A stretch of DNA of 19,411 bases from Chlamydia trachomatis (GTDB lineage Bacteria; Chlamydiota; Chlamydiia; Chlamydiales; 2-12-FULL-49-11). Made by a program: the position numbers and the translations under genes. Of this stretch, positions 1 to 7,610 are shown in pieces. The notes beneath the pieces were generated by a model that had not been told where the DNA came from, ran no database searches, and saw only the letters and a list, made by a program, of their open reading frames with translations. The first letter of the stretch is position 1, and each line of letters opens with the position of its first letter. The DNA lies in assembly GCA_945870925.1 (NCBI GenBank), contig CAMBTZ010000008.1, forward strand, positions 1 through 19,411, in the 5' to 3' direction.

Positions 1-767
1 GCTATTAGATCTGGTTGATTCTTAAGTTCTTCTTGTATAAGTTTAATCGATTCAATTACATTCGACATTAGTTTTACATAGGCTGTATGTGGTATTCCTC
101 GAAAAATATCAAATGGATTTGAATTCCAATTTACATTTTTTGTTTTTAGACTATTCACATCAATACTCAAAAGATCGTCAATTGAAAAAAATAGAAAATC
201 ATCCTCTTTATCCCCGCTTGCTACATCATTTTTTCGAAGAGCTCCATTAACATTAGAAACTGAACCTGTCCAATATGGAACTCCAATATAGGCAACTGAT
301 TTACAATTATCACCAACCTCAGCAATAACTGACAAAGTTGGCGTTACAGAAATATGAATAAAAGTATCTAAATATGGAGGTCTTGCAATAATTGAAGAAG
401 CCAATTGATCGCCTGCAGTAGTTTGAATTAAATCAATCCAAGGGTTTGTCATCATCAATACAGATGAATCTTGCCAGTGATCCGCATACATTTTATAATT
501 AGATGGTAAAAATCTTTTCTCTAACCATTCTAATTGATCAATTTTATCAAAAATTGCCTGAATTTTACTCTCAATTTCTGTGACAGAGACATTTAAATAT
601 TCCAATATATTACTTCGCTTTTCTATATCACTCATTTTTATATAATTACTAATTTCTGAAGTAATTTTTAGAATTGTTTTATCTACCTCAACATATCGCA
701 GTGCAATGAGCCCAAAAATAGCACTACAAAAAAGAATTGAAACTAGTATAAATATTTTTATTCTCAT
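1..767 (-). CDS. Membrane-anchored extracytoplasmic protein, 3' end outside window
   Basis: An open frame starts at an ATG at 765-767 on the minus strand and stays open to the window edge, giving at least 255 residues; the C-terminus is missing. Residues about 4-22 form one hydrophobic helix after a short basic N-terminus (MRIK), which fits a signal anchor or an uncleaved signal peptide. Residues about 30-85 look helical and charged, followed by a mixed alpha/beta stretch that includes GVPYWTGSVSNVNGA. Small-molecule sensor domains such as Cache often have this layout of a membrane helix, a long helix and a mixed domain, but I see no motif that proves it. The gene begins 37 bases after the stop of the channel-like gene at 805 and points the same way, so the two are probably co-transcribed. 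No good Shine-Dalgarno sequence is visible. Function unknown; it may be a partner or second sensor for its neighbour. Confidence 0.75.
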   Translation of the reverse strand, partial: MRIKIFILVSILFCSAIFGLIALRYVEVDKTILKITSEISNYIKMSDIEKRSNILEYLNVSVTEIESKIQAIFDKIDQLEWLEKRFLPSNYKMYADHWQDSSVLMMTNPWIDLIQTTAGDQLASSIIARPPYLDTFIHISVTPTLSVIAEVGDNCKSVAYIGVPYWTGSVSNVNGALRKNDVASGDKEDDFLFFSIDDLLSIDVNSLKTKNVNWNSNPFDIFRGIPHTAYVKLMSNVIESIKLIQEELKNQPDLI

Positions 768-804
768 AATTTTTATACTAGGACTATCAATCAATAAAAT
801 AAAG

Positions 805-2655
805 CTATAGAGATACTATTGCTAGAATTGCTGTAAAAGAGCCAAGTAAAATTGGCCAATATGAAATTGCTAATAAAAATTGTTTATCCCCGCTTCCTGA
901 TGGCCTTCCAATTCTTAAGATAAAATCTATTGTGATAGCTAAAACCAAAATATAGAAGGAAATAAAAAAATATTCACAATAAGCAAAAGAAGCTGCATGT
1001 AACGAAGACCGTAAGGCTGCATGATTCGTAACAGCAATAAAAATAAGACCTACAAAAATCGATATCGTAGCCAATAGGGAGTCTAAAAGTGAGATAGGAG
1101 GGATAAACAGCACTAAAAACGCTACGATAATACATAAAATTAAAGCCAAAGCATTAGAAAGAAAAGCCCCTAAAAAATCCCTTTTTAAATCTATGACAAA
1201 CTTAAACGTTACCGGTATATTAGTTTTTTCAAAAAAATGATAAGCGGCCACATCTTCTAACAAATAATTGCTATCAACAATGTTCCATCCAATAACATCA
1301 ACTCGAGAATTAACCCCTGGCCATTTTGAAATTTCTAGCGTATTGAAATTCTGAAAATCAGGGAAAAGGACAATATTTTTAGTAATTTCTTTGGGCCAGA
1401 TTATAATATTTAGAGTTCGCTTATCAAATGGAAAAAAATCAGGCAAAAATGTTTGAGTTAGCTGGACTCCAAATTGCCAAAGTATTGTAATTGTTTCCCC
1501 ATTATCCTGGCGAAAGACCTCAGTAACTACAGGCGGAAAAATTGTGGATTGGTTGGGAAAAACAAACCCTTTTTCAATTGAAACATTACTAGGATAGACT
1601 TGTGAAATAAATCCTGTGACAAAATATGAGATATCATCAGGAAATGATAATGATTCAATATACATAGTAGTAGGAATATATGTAATTTCCTTGTCATGTT
1701 CATACCAAAATTTCTGTAAATTCCTAAAAGTGGCTGTTCTAGCATTTATCTTCTCGGATGTATCGGGAAATCCCAAAAAGAAAAAAATAATCAGAAGGAG
1801 ACAAAATGCATCAAACACACAAGAAGTTGCCCATAAAGACTTAGGACGTGAAATTCCAGCTCTTAGAAGTATAGCCGTTATTAGAGTACTTGAAATTCCC
1901 CATAAGATAATAACATAAAAAATTGAATGGATATCAGATGGAGATGCCGGATAAAGATCATCCCATATGCCGGTAAAAACTAAAACCCAGTGATCTGATA
2001 TTGGTGACTCAAGAAGAATAGTGTCATTTTTCAACCTCGTAAAAGGTCCCGGTAATGAAAATTCAAAAGGTGGAATCACTTGATTTTCTTTTATTTGATC
2101 CACATAAACATGACTTTGAAAGCCATAATTTAAAGATTCCACAGCTCCAAGGACACTATCCAAACTAAATGTAATTACTAAATAGGATAAATCCTCTTTC
2201 TGTATTAGATAAACTGCTCTTGAAGTATGAAAAAGTGCATTAAGCTCAATACTAAGCCAATATCTATTTTTTATTATAGGCACAGGATTGTAGGATTTTA
2301 CTTCATAAACATACCCATCCATATCAACTTCCCATCCATATAAAAACTTTTGCTGCGGGTCTAATGCAATTATGGATACGATATCATCTGATGTAGATGC
2401 ATTAATTTTGTCCGGATCTCTCGAAACATACGTTTTTAACTTATTTTTATTTGTAATGTTAAGTATTTTGAGCGCTTCTTTTTCATAAGCCTTAAGCGTT
2501 TTTGTAATAAGCTCCTGCTGACTAATAAAATTTCTTTGGAGATTATCATATTTATCAATTTGAACCTTACGTATTTGAATATAAAATGATGCGGAGAACC
2601 ATATAGTCCCACCAAAAATCATCAGTACAAAAGCTGTTATTATTATTTTTTTCAT
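805..2655 (-). CDS. Cache-like sensor fused to a pentameric ligand-gated channel-like domain
   Basis: A 616-residue membrane protein with about seven predicted helices. Helix 1 is at 5-26, followed by a periplasmic region at 27-240 that resembles a Cache sensor (long initial helix, then strands). Helices at 243-266 and 275-297 return the chain across the membrane to a beta-rich region at 298-490. Four helices close the protein: about 496-518, 522-544, 556-581 and 593-614. The beta region holds FPFDKRTL (408-415) and DVIGWNI (453-459), which recall the YPFDSQTL loop and the LTGWDI strand of the bacterial channel GLIC. A charged KRDF (491-494) precedes the first of the last four helices, as in that family, and TN (543-544) ends the second. 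Predicted topology puts both sensor regions outside, which suits a gated channel. Acidic D525 at the inner end of the putative pore helix hints at cation passage. A DUF4436-like membrane protein, which also carries a PFD motif, is the main alternative. No Shine-Dalgarno sequence is obvious. Confidence 0.6.
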   Translation of the reverse strand: MKKIIITAFVLMIFGGTIWFSASFYIQIRKVQIDKYDNLQRNFISQQELITKTLKAYEKEALKILNITNKNKLKTYVSRDPDKINASTSDDIVSIIALDPQQKFLYGWEVDMDGYVYEVKSYNPVPIIKNRYWLSIELNALFHTSRAVYLIQKEDLSYLVITFSLDSVLGAVESLNYGFQSHVYVDQIKENQVIPPFEFSLPGPFTRLKNDTILLESPISDHWVLVFTGIWDDLYPASPSDIHSIFYVIILWGISSTLITAILLRAGISRPKSLWATSCVFDAFCLLLIIFFFLGFPDTSEKINARTATFRNLQKFWYEHDKEITYIPTTMYIESLSFPDDISYFVTGFISQVYPSNVSIEKGFVFPNQSTIFPPVVTEVFRQDNGETITILWQFGVQLTQTFLPDFFPFDKRTLNIIIWPKEITKNIVLFPDFQNFNTLEISKWPGVNSRVDVIGWNIVDSNYLLEDVAAYHFFEKTNIPVTFKFVIDLKRDFLGAFLSNALALILCIIVAFLVLFIPPISLLDSLLATISIFVGLIFIAVTNHAALRSSLHAASFAYCEYFFISFYILVLAITIDFILRIGRPSGSGDKQFLLAISYWPILLGSFTAILAIVSL

Positions 2656-2786
2656 TATATTTATAATAAAATTATTTAATTATCATTCTCGCAAAAAATA
2701 ATTTACAGATCTATATAAGGTTTAAAATTTTCCTTTCTATTAATCTCGTATTAAAGTATTTTTTACTTGATAAAAGAGAGGATCTC
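2656..2786. other. AT-rich divergent intergenic region
   Basis: This 131-base gap separates the divergent starts of the channel-like gene (minus) and the lipoprotein gene (plus). It must hold promoters for both, but it is so AT-rich that several -10-like hexamers occur and I cannot choose between them. The only clear signal is the GAGAGGA ribosome binding site at about 2776-2782, serving the plus-strand gene. No RNA gene or hairpin was seen. Confidence 0.5.
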
Positions 2787-3311
2787 ATGAGACCACACAA
2801 TCTATTGCCTATTTTGTTTTCAATTAGTCTTCTTCTATCTTCTTGCACATCCCCAGATCAATGCAAAGAGACTAAAACACTCATTAATCGAAATGAAGAT
2901 ATAGTTCGAAAATATTTTGATGAAGTACTTAATAATGGGGATTATTCAATTTTAGATGAACTTGTTGCTACTGATTATATAAATCATAGTCCTAATACTC
3001 CCAATCCTCTTCCTGGACCGAAAGGACTTAAGCCTATTATAATAGGTCTACGAACAGCATTTCCTGATCTTCATTTTGAGATTCTCAATATGTGCGCCTC
3101 AGAAACTCAAGTAGCTATTCATTGTGTAATGCATGGAACTCAGACAGGTGATTATTTTGGGACCCCTCCTACCGGAAAAAAGGTAGCCGTGAATCAAATG
3201 CAATTTGAACGGATAGATAAAGATGGCAAAATGTGTGAACATTGGCGCCAATCAGATGATTTAGGCCGTTTAGAACAGCTCGGATTACTAAACCCTGACT
3301 GCATTAAATAA
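2787..3311 (+). CDS. SnoaL-like (ester cyclase family) lipoprotein
   Basis: A 174-residue protein. The first 20 residues are a lipoprotein signal peptide: a short polar start, a hydrophobic core, and the lipobox LSSC ending at Cys20, so the mature protein is probably lipid-anchored in the envelope. Residues about 35-165 match the SnoaL-like/ester cyclase fold: NEDIVRKYFDEVLNNGD, then NHSP, a GPKGLK turn, FPDLHFEI, and the strand pair around HGTQTGDYFGTPPTGK, ending in EHWRQSDDLGRLEQLGLL. That pattern is typical of polyketide-cyclase-like members of the NTF2 fold, which mostly bind or isomerise small hydrophobic molecules; the substrate cannot be inferred here. The ATG at 2787 follows a GAGAGGA ribosome binding site by about four bases. 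An 88-base AT-rich gap separates it from the lipase genes downstream, so shared transcription is possible but unproven. A lipid-anchored SnoaL protein is less usual than the cytoplasmic form. Confidence 0.85.
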   Translation: MRPHNLLPILFSISLLLSSCTSPDQCKETKTLINRNEDIVRKYFDEVLNNGDYSILDELVATDYINHSPNTPNPLPGPKGLKPIIIGLRTAFPDLHFEILNMCASETQVAIHCVMHGTQTGDYFGTPPTGKKVAVNQMQFERIDKDGKMCEHWRQSDDLGRLEQLGLLNPDCIK

Positions 3312-3399
3312 TTAAATATTATAAATATTAACCTGTATTTAATAAAAAATGTTATTATCTAATTAAATAATAATAATTAAAATAAATAATAGGTTAATA

Positions 3400-4359
3400 A
3401 TGAAAAATATGACGAGCCAAATTGGCCTTCCTTCCGGCCTAATCACCACATTTAGTAATGGATGTCAAGGCTATCAACCTCTTACAAATGTACCCTTTTC
3501 TCCTCAAATAAAAAACACCTTTAATCCCGAATTAGCTGCATGGTCAATCAATGCATGCACATATGCATATCAAGATCTTTGCCACCCTACAAACATTACC
3601 TATCCCCCTGAAATTGAAGATGGAAAACTTTTATATTGGAATGAAAGTGTAGGATTTTTTTCAAAACCAAAAATTGCTAGCGGTTATATTGGTAGAATCA
3701 AACCAATACCTGGTGACACAACAAATAGAATTGCAATTCTGTTTAGAGGAACTCAAACTCTTGATGAATGGGAACTTGACGCTCAAGTTGAACAAATTGA
3801 AATTATATTTCAACCGCCTGGTGAACTTGTCAAAATTCATAAAGGGTTTTGGGATATTACCAATACACCCCCACAAAAAAACTCCCCCTCTCTAACCGAC
3901 CAGATCCACACATTATTACCAAACTATTTAAGCTCAGATCCAACTGTAATAAACGAACTTCATATTGGGGGGCATAGCATGGGTTCTGCAGTTGCCACAC
4001 TTGTAACAATTAATACTATCCTAGCCTATCCAAATTTACGGGTTAATACTTATATTACAGGTTCACCAAGAGTTGGAAATCCCGCTTTTGCTAATGCTAT
4101 AACAAGACTTGCAAATGATTCTGCCTATAATTTTTCAATTTGGAGGATAGCAAATACTGAAGATATTATTACTACACTTCCTGAACCAGTTTTTAAAGAT
4201 TTACTCTATAGTCATATTCAGATCACTGAAAGTACGGCACCTAATGCTGTGAATCTTATAAGTTTTACAAAAAATTTAGGTAAAATTTTTGATAATCACC
4301 ACCTTTTTAACTACTTTTATGCGATGAGAAAACTTATTTTACAATCAACCACAAAATAG
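3400..4359 (+). CDS. Class 3 lipase family protein, first of a tandem pair
   Basis: A 319-residue alpha/beta hydrolase of the lipase class 3 family (triacylglycerol lipase-like serine esterases). Visible family marks are FRGTQTLDEW (115-124, oxyanion-side strand), KIHKGFW (145-151), the nucleophile elbow GHSMG with Ser193, and TGSPRVGNPAFA (220-231). Asp255 in NTEDII is the likely catalytic acid. His300, in NHHLFNYF near the C-terminus, is the likely base, chosen because it aligns with His325 of the paralogue downstream. No signal peptide or membrane helix is present, so the protein is cytoplasmic or exported by a signal-independent route; in Chlamydiae type III secretion would be a candidate, but nothing in the sequence proves it. 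The start is the ATG at 3400 with a weak AGG upstream; an ATG three codons later is possible. The next gene begins four bases after its stop, so they form one operon. Confidence 0.88.
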   Translation: MKNMTSQIGLPSGLITTFSNGCQGYQPLTNVPFSPQIKNTFNPELAAWSINACTYAYQDLCHPTNITYPPEIEDGKLLYWNESVGFFSKPKIASGYIGRIKPIPGDTTNRIAILFRGTQTLDEWELDAQVEQIEIIFQPPGELVKIHKGFWDITNTPPQKNSPSLTDQIHTLLPNYLSSDPTVINELHIGGHSMGSAVATLVTINTILAYPNLRVNTYITGSPRVGNPAFANAITRLANDSAYNFSIWRIANTEDIITTLPEPVFKDLLYSHIQITESTAPNAVNLISFTKNLGKIFDNHHLFNYFYAMRKLILQSTTK

Positions 4360-4363
4360 AACT

Positions 4364-5407
4364 ATGGCAAAAAACTCAAATAAATCAGAATTTACATTCA
4401 CACTACCTAAGGATCTTTTAACCGATCTTAAAAAGGGGTGTAAACGTTATGAACCTATTCCAAAAGTCTCTTTCTCCCCGCAAACTAGCCATGCATATGA
4501 CCCAAAAGTGGCAGCTTGGTCGATAAACGCAATAATTGCTGCTTATAGACAATACTGTGACAAAACAAAAGGATCTACCCTACCATTAGATGTTGAACCA
4601 GATGTGACAACACTTTATTGGCATGAAGATCTAAACATATTGGATGAAAAAATTCGTTGTGGATACATAGGTCAAATCAAACCTACAGAAAATAATCCCA
4701 AAAGGCGAATTGTAATTGCTCTCAGAGGAACAGAAAAACTAAATGAATGGATAGAAAATCTTGATTACACCCAAACTGAAGTTAGTTTAAATAATGCTGC
4801 AGACACTGTAACAATTCATAAAGGCTTTTGGGAAATTTTATCGCTTCCTGCAACTCACCATATTCCATCTATTTTTGAAAATATTAAAAACGCATTCATC
4901 AAATTATTTACCAAAAAAGCTCCTACACCACCCCAAGATACCCCTTCTCTTTTAGACCAAATCTATGACTACCTTAGTAAAACAGAGTATGATGAAATTT
5001 ATATCGCGGGCCATAGTTTAGGAGCAGCTGTTGCATCACTTCTTACCATCGAATTAATATTGAATATTCCAAAAGTAGAAATATTTACTTATGTGATTGG
5101 CTGTCCAAGAGTTGGTGGGCCTTCTCTTTCCGAACTTATCAGAGATTTGTCTGAAAATCCCAAATACAATTTTACTCTATGGCGCTTAACAAATACAGAA
5201 GATGTTGTAACTACTGTTCCTCTCCCTGTAATCCACGGCCTTACTTATAGCCAGCTTTTTATCTCAAAGCCTAATTCACCCAATACGGTCGGAAGCATTG
5301 TATTCTCAGACAATCTAGCCGATGTTGGACACAATCACGACCCACTATTATATCATTATGCAAACGAGCAGCTTATGCCAAACGCACCTGAAGATATCAC
5401 TTCCTAA
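4364..5407 (+). CDS. Class 3 lipase family protein, second of a tandem pair
   Basis: A 347-residue paralogue of the preceding lipase, colinear along its length: the N-terminal FSPQ...AAWSINA block, ALRGTEKLNEW (119-129), TIHKGFW (150-156), nucleophile elbow GHSLG with Ser218, GCPRVGGPSLSE (246-257), acid Asp280 in NTEDVV and probable base His325 in HNHDPLLYHY. The main difference is about 25 extra residues at roughly 160-192, with an amphipathic stretch (IPSIFENIKNAFIKLF) followed by a Pro-rich linker, placed where lipases often carry a lid or membrane-binding helix. No signal peptide. There is no Shine-Dalgarno sequence in the four-base gap after the first lipase, so translation is probably coupled. 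The 3' end overlaps the convergent DCC-family gene by 11 bases. The pair arose by gene duplication; divergence of the lid suggests different lipid substrates, which is inference. Confidence 0.88.
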   Translation: MAKNSNKSEFTFTLPKDLLTDLKKGCKRYEPIPKVSFSPQTSHAYDPKVAAWSINAIIAAYRQYCDKTKGSTLPLDVEPDVTTLYWHEDLNILDEKIRCGYIGQIKPTENNPKRRIVIALRGTEKLNEWIENLDYTQTEVSLNNAADTVTIHKGFWEILSLPATHHIPSIFENIKNAFIKLFTKKAPTPPQDTPSLLDQIYDYLSKTEYDEIYIAGHSLGAAVASLLTIELILNIPKVEIFTYVIGCPRVGGPSLSELIRDLSENPKYNFTLWRLTNTEDVVTTVPLPVIHGLTYSQLFISKPNSPNTVGSIVFSDNLADVGHNHDPLLYHYANEQLMPNAPEDITS

Positions 5408-5726
5408 CAATGAGCGTTCCAATTCTATAGAAGGGATTTGTCAAAAATCCGGGAATAACAAAAAGTGATCCAAGATATTTCCATTTTGTTCCACTAAGCC
5501 ATAAAAGTCTTAAAACTGCATTGGCCCTAACCCAAACTCGCTTTCCTTCAAGAAAAACAATCGATTTTTTCTTACGTAAAAAACCGTAATTGCCGGCAAA
5601 AAGAGTTTTAGCTTTACTGCCACTTAATGAAGAAAAAGTATACTGATTCTTCTTATCCATTTTTTTTAGACCCTTAACTACTTTTACGCAAAAAGGGCAA
5701 TTATCATCATAAAATACTCGTTTCAA
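5397..5726 (-). CDS. DCC family (DUF393) thiol-disulfide oxidoreductase-like protein
   Basis: A 109-residue protein of the DCC/DUF393 family, which has a thioredoxin-like fold and is presumed to exchange thiols and disulfides. The hallmark is near the N-terminus: FYDDNCPFC, giving the D-x-x-C-x-x-C motif with Cys10 and Cys13. The family pattern continues with a lysine-rich helix and FSSLSGSKA, then IVFLEGKRVWVRANAVLRLLW and a C-terminal PGFLTNPFYRI. Length is within the usual range of about 110-140 residues. The start codon is TTG at 5724-5726, overlapping the dnaG stop codon (TTGA), the classic arrangement for translational coupling; no in-frame ATG lies upstream of the DCC motif. It is therefore the distal gene of a dnaG transcript. 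Partner and electron donor are unknown. The stop overlaps the convergent lipase gene by 11 bases. Confidence 0.85.
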   Translation of the reverse strand: MKRVFYDDNCPFCVKVVKGLKKMDKKNQYTFSSLSGSKAKTLFAGNYGFLRKKKSIVFLEGKRVWVRANAVLRLLWLSGTKWKYLGSLFVIPGFLTNPFYRIGTLIVRK

Positions 5727-7480
5727 TCTATCTCCACTAATTTAGGGGTCATTTTTCTTAAAATATCAAATTCTTTTGCAAGTTGCAATATCTCTGCCTC
5801 TGATTGCTTTCCCATTTGTATTTGAGTCTTAATCAATTCTCTCTTTAACATCCAGTTTCTTTCTAAAATTTTTTGTATTGATTCTTTAACCCCAATCTTC
5901 CCCTTCTCTAACTGAATCTTCTTTCTTACGATCAGATCCAAAAGCCCCCCTTCATCACGGTCAACATATTCAGCAAGGGTAAGAAGATCAAAAGGGATGT
6001 TTTTTACATAAAGATCACAAAGATGACCATACAATTTTCGAGCAGGAGGGTCAATAAAGTCAACTGCAGAAAGGTTTTTTTGAACTATTGGTAAAAGAGC
6101 TGCCTCCCCATTTCCCGATACAATAATCCACCGAAGAAGATCGCTCTCAACTATTTGGTCAGGATTCACTAAGACTTCTTTTTTTTGTGATTTTACCATA
6201 ATCATTTTTTGCTGAATCATTGCCTCAGGTACCTGAAGACTATTTGCAAGTTTTCGTTCAGCCTCATAGACCATTAAAGGAAATTTCCAATCACCCATAT
6301 ACCCTTTTGCCTTTTCAACAAGTTCATTCTTTCCGGCGGGCGTACTTAAATTACAACTCTTTGAAAGCATTTCTACTAAAAATGGGATATACTCTTTAGG
6401 CTTGTGTAAATAATTTAAAAAACCGGTAATCCCTTCCTTTCGAAGTATACTATCCGGATCTTCACCATCTTTGAATTCAAGGACAAATACTTCAATCCCT
6501 TCCTTTTGAAAAAGATTTCCAACCTTCAGAGCAGCTTCTCTTCCCGCATCATCCCCATCAAAAGCGAGAAACACCTCCTTAACCCCAAGACGACGTATCA
6601 CTTCTACATGCTCATCCCCAAATGCAGTTCCTTGGCCGGCAACAGTAAGATTTAACCCCTCTTGAATAAGCCTTAACGCATCAATTTGCCCTTCAACAAT
6701 TACCGCTCTTCGCTGTTTTGTAATCTCTTTTCTTGAATAGTTAAGACCAAATAAGACTTTCGATTTTTTAAATAATGGCGTCTCAGGTGTATTTATGTAC
6801 TTACCACCAGTTGTCTTCTCTAAAAATTTCCTTGCAGAAAATCCAATTACATTTCCCTGAACATCCATAATAGGGAAAGTAATTCTTCCTACAAAAAATG
6901 GAAAATTTCGGCTCTTCTCTTTAGCAAGACCTGCCCTTTGAAGAGCATCCCAATTCAATTTCTTCTCTTTAAAAAAACCCATTGTCAAAGCCGGATCAAT
7001 AGGTGCCATTCCCACTTTAAACAAATTGATAAAATCTAAATCAATTCCACGCTGATATAAATACTCAAGAGCCTCTTTACCCTCCTCAGTATGAAGAAGA
7101 TGAAATTGATAAAACCTGCAAGTTTCTTGAAGACTAATCTTAAGCAAACTTAAGTCTTCCCTCTTCTCACCCTCCTGAAACTCTAAAGCGACCCCGAACT
7201 TTTCAGCGAGCATCTCAACTGCTTCAGTAAAAGAGACCTTTAAAAAACCCACAAGAAAACTAATCGCATCCCCATGCGCCCCGCAACCAAAACAGTGATA
7301 ATGATCATCCCCTCGCTCTAAAACAAACGAAGGCGTCTTTTCATTATGAAACGGACAACAAATCTTAAAACTCTTTCCCGCCTTCTTCAACGGCAAATAA
7401 GATGAGATGACCTCAACAAGATCAACCTTTTCTTTCAAATTGTGGAGCGACTCTTTTGAAAACATGGCCATATAAACCAC
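5723..7480 (-). CDS. dnaG: DNA primase DnaG
   Basis: Replicative DNA primase, which makes the RNA primers extended by DNA polymerase III and works with the DnaB helicase at the fork. The 585 residues match the usual length. Domain order is complete: a CHC2 zinc ribbon at about 40-97 with Cys42, His45, Cys63 and Cys66 (CPFHNEKTPSF...HCFGCG); a TOPRIM catalytic core with EGQID (263-267), AFDGDDAG (306-313) and DGEDPD (338-343), which supply the metal-binding acids; and a helical C-terminal region (about 445-585) that would bind DnaB. The canonical EGYMD is EGQID here, a mild variant that keeps both acids. I prefer the GTG start at 7478-7480, because AGGG at 7487-7490 is six bases upstream; ATGs at 7471 and 7465 are alternatives, and the latter gives an N-terminus more like other DnaGs. 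A DCC-family gene overlaps the stop. Confidence 0.97.
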   Translation of the reverse strand: MVYMAMFSKESLHNLKEKVDLVEVISSYLPLKKAGKSFKICCPFHNEKTPSFVLERGDDHYHCFGCGAHGDAISFLVGFLKVSFTEAVEMLAEKFGVALEFQEGEKREDLSLLKISLQETCRFYQFHLLHTEEGKEALEYLYQRGIDLDFINLFKVGMAPIDPALTMGFFKEKKLNWDALQRAGLAKEKSRNFPFFVGRITFPIMDVQGNVIGFSARKFLEKTTGGKYINTPETPLFKKSKVLFGLNYSRKEITKQRRAVIVEGQIDALRLIQEGLNLTVAGQGTAFGDEHVEVIRRLGVKEVFLAFDGDDAGREAALKVGNLFQKEGIEVFVLEFKDGEDPDSILRKEGITGFLNYLHKPKEYIPFLVEMLSKSCNLSTPAGKNELVEKAKGYMGDWKFPLMVYEAERKLANSLQVPEAMIQQKMIMVKSQKKEVLVNPDQIVESDLLRWIIVSGNGEAALLPIVQKNLSAVDFIDPPARKLYGHLCDLYVKNIPFDLLTLAEYVDRDEGGLLDLIVRKKIQLEKGKIGVKESIQKILERNWMLKRELIKTQIQMGKQSEAEILQLAKEFDILRKMTPKLVEID

Positions 7481-7610
7481 ATTCTACCCTAAGAGCCAAC
7501 TAAAATCACCCACTTTCATCAATAGACTTCTTGCGTATAGCCTTTTCCGAAAATGAAATTCCCCGTAGCAGTGGCAGGTAATTAGTGATGCTACCAGCTA
7601 AGAACCTGTA
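7481..7610. other. Gap holding an in-frame 34-codon extension after the large repeat gene
   Basis: This 130-base gap lies between the stop of the DUF4116 gene and the dnaG start, both on the minus strand. Directly after that TAG stop the same frame stays open for 34 codons (7509-7610) to a TGA at 7506-7508, reading YRFLAGSITNYLPLLRGISF and ending in SIDESG. It has no start codon of its own. It could be a former C-terminus cut off by a stop mutation, or part of a dispersed intergenic repeat. GTAGCA (7565-7570) pairs with TGCTAC (7589-7594), but no T run follows. AGGG at 7487-7490 is the dnaG ribosome binding site. Confidence 0.4.

Noticed and set aside
1616..1918. Plus-strand 100-codon frame opposite the channel-like gene
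   Set aside because: It lies wholly inside a longer minus-strand gene with a coherent domain pattern, lacks a ribosome binding site, and its translation has no protein-like features.
3312..3399. AT-rich gap before the lipases as a promoter or origin-like element
   Set aside because: Only generic TA-rich words are present; no hexamer pair, iterons or hairpin stands out.
7565..7594. Inverted repeat GTAGCA/TGCTAC as a terminator between the large gene and dnaG
   Set aside because: The stem is only six bases with an 18-base loop and no T run follows on either strand.
7481..7610. tRNA or small RNA gene in the gap before dnaG
   Set aside because: No cloverleaf, T-loop or anticodon arm could be drawn; the stretch reads better as an open frame after the upstream stop.
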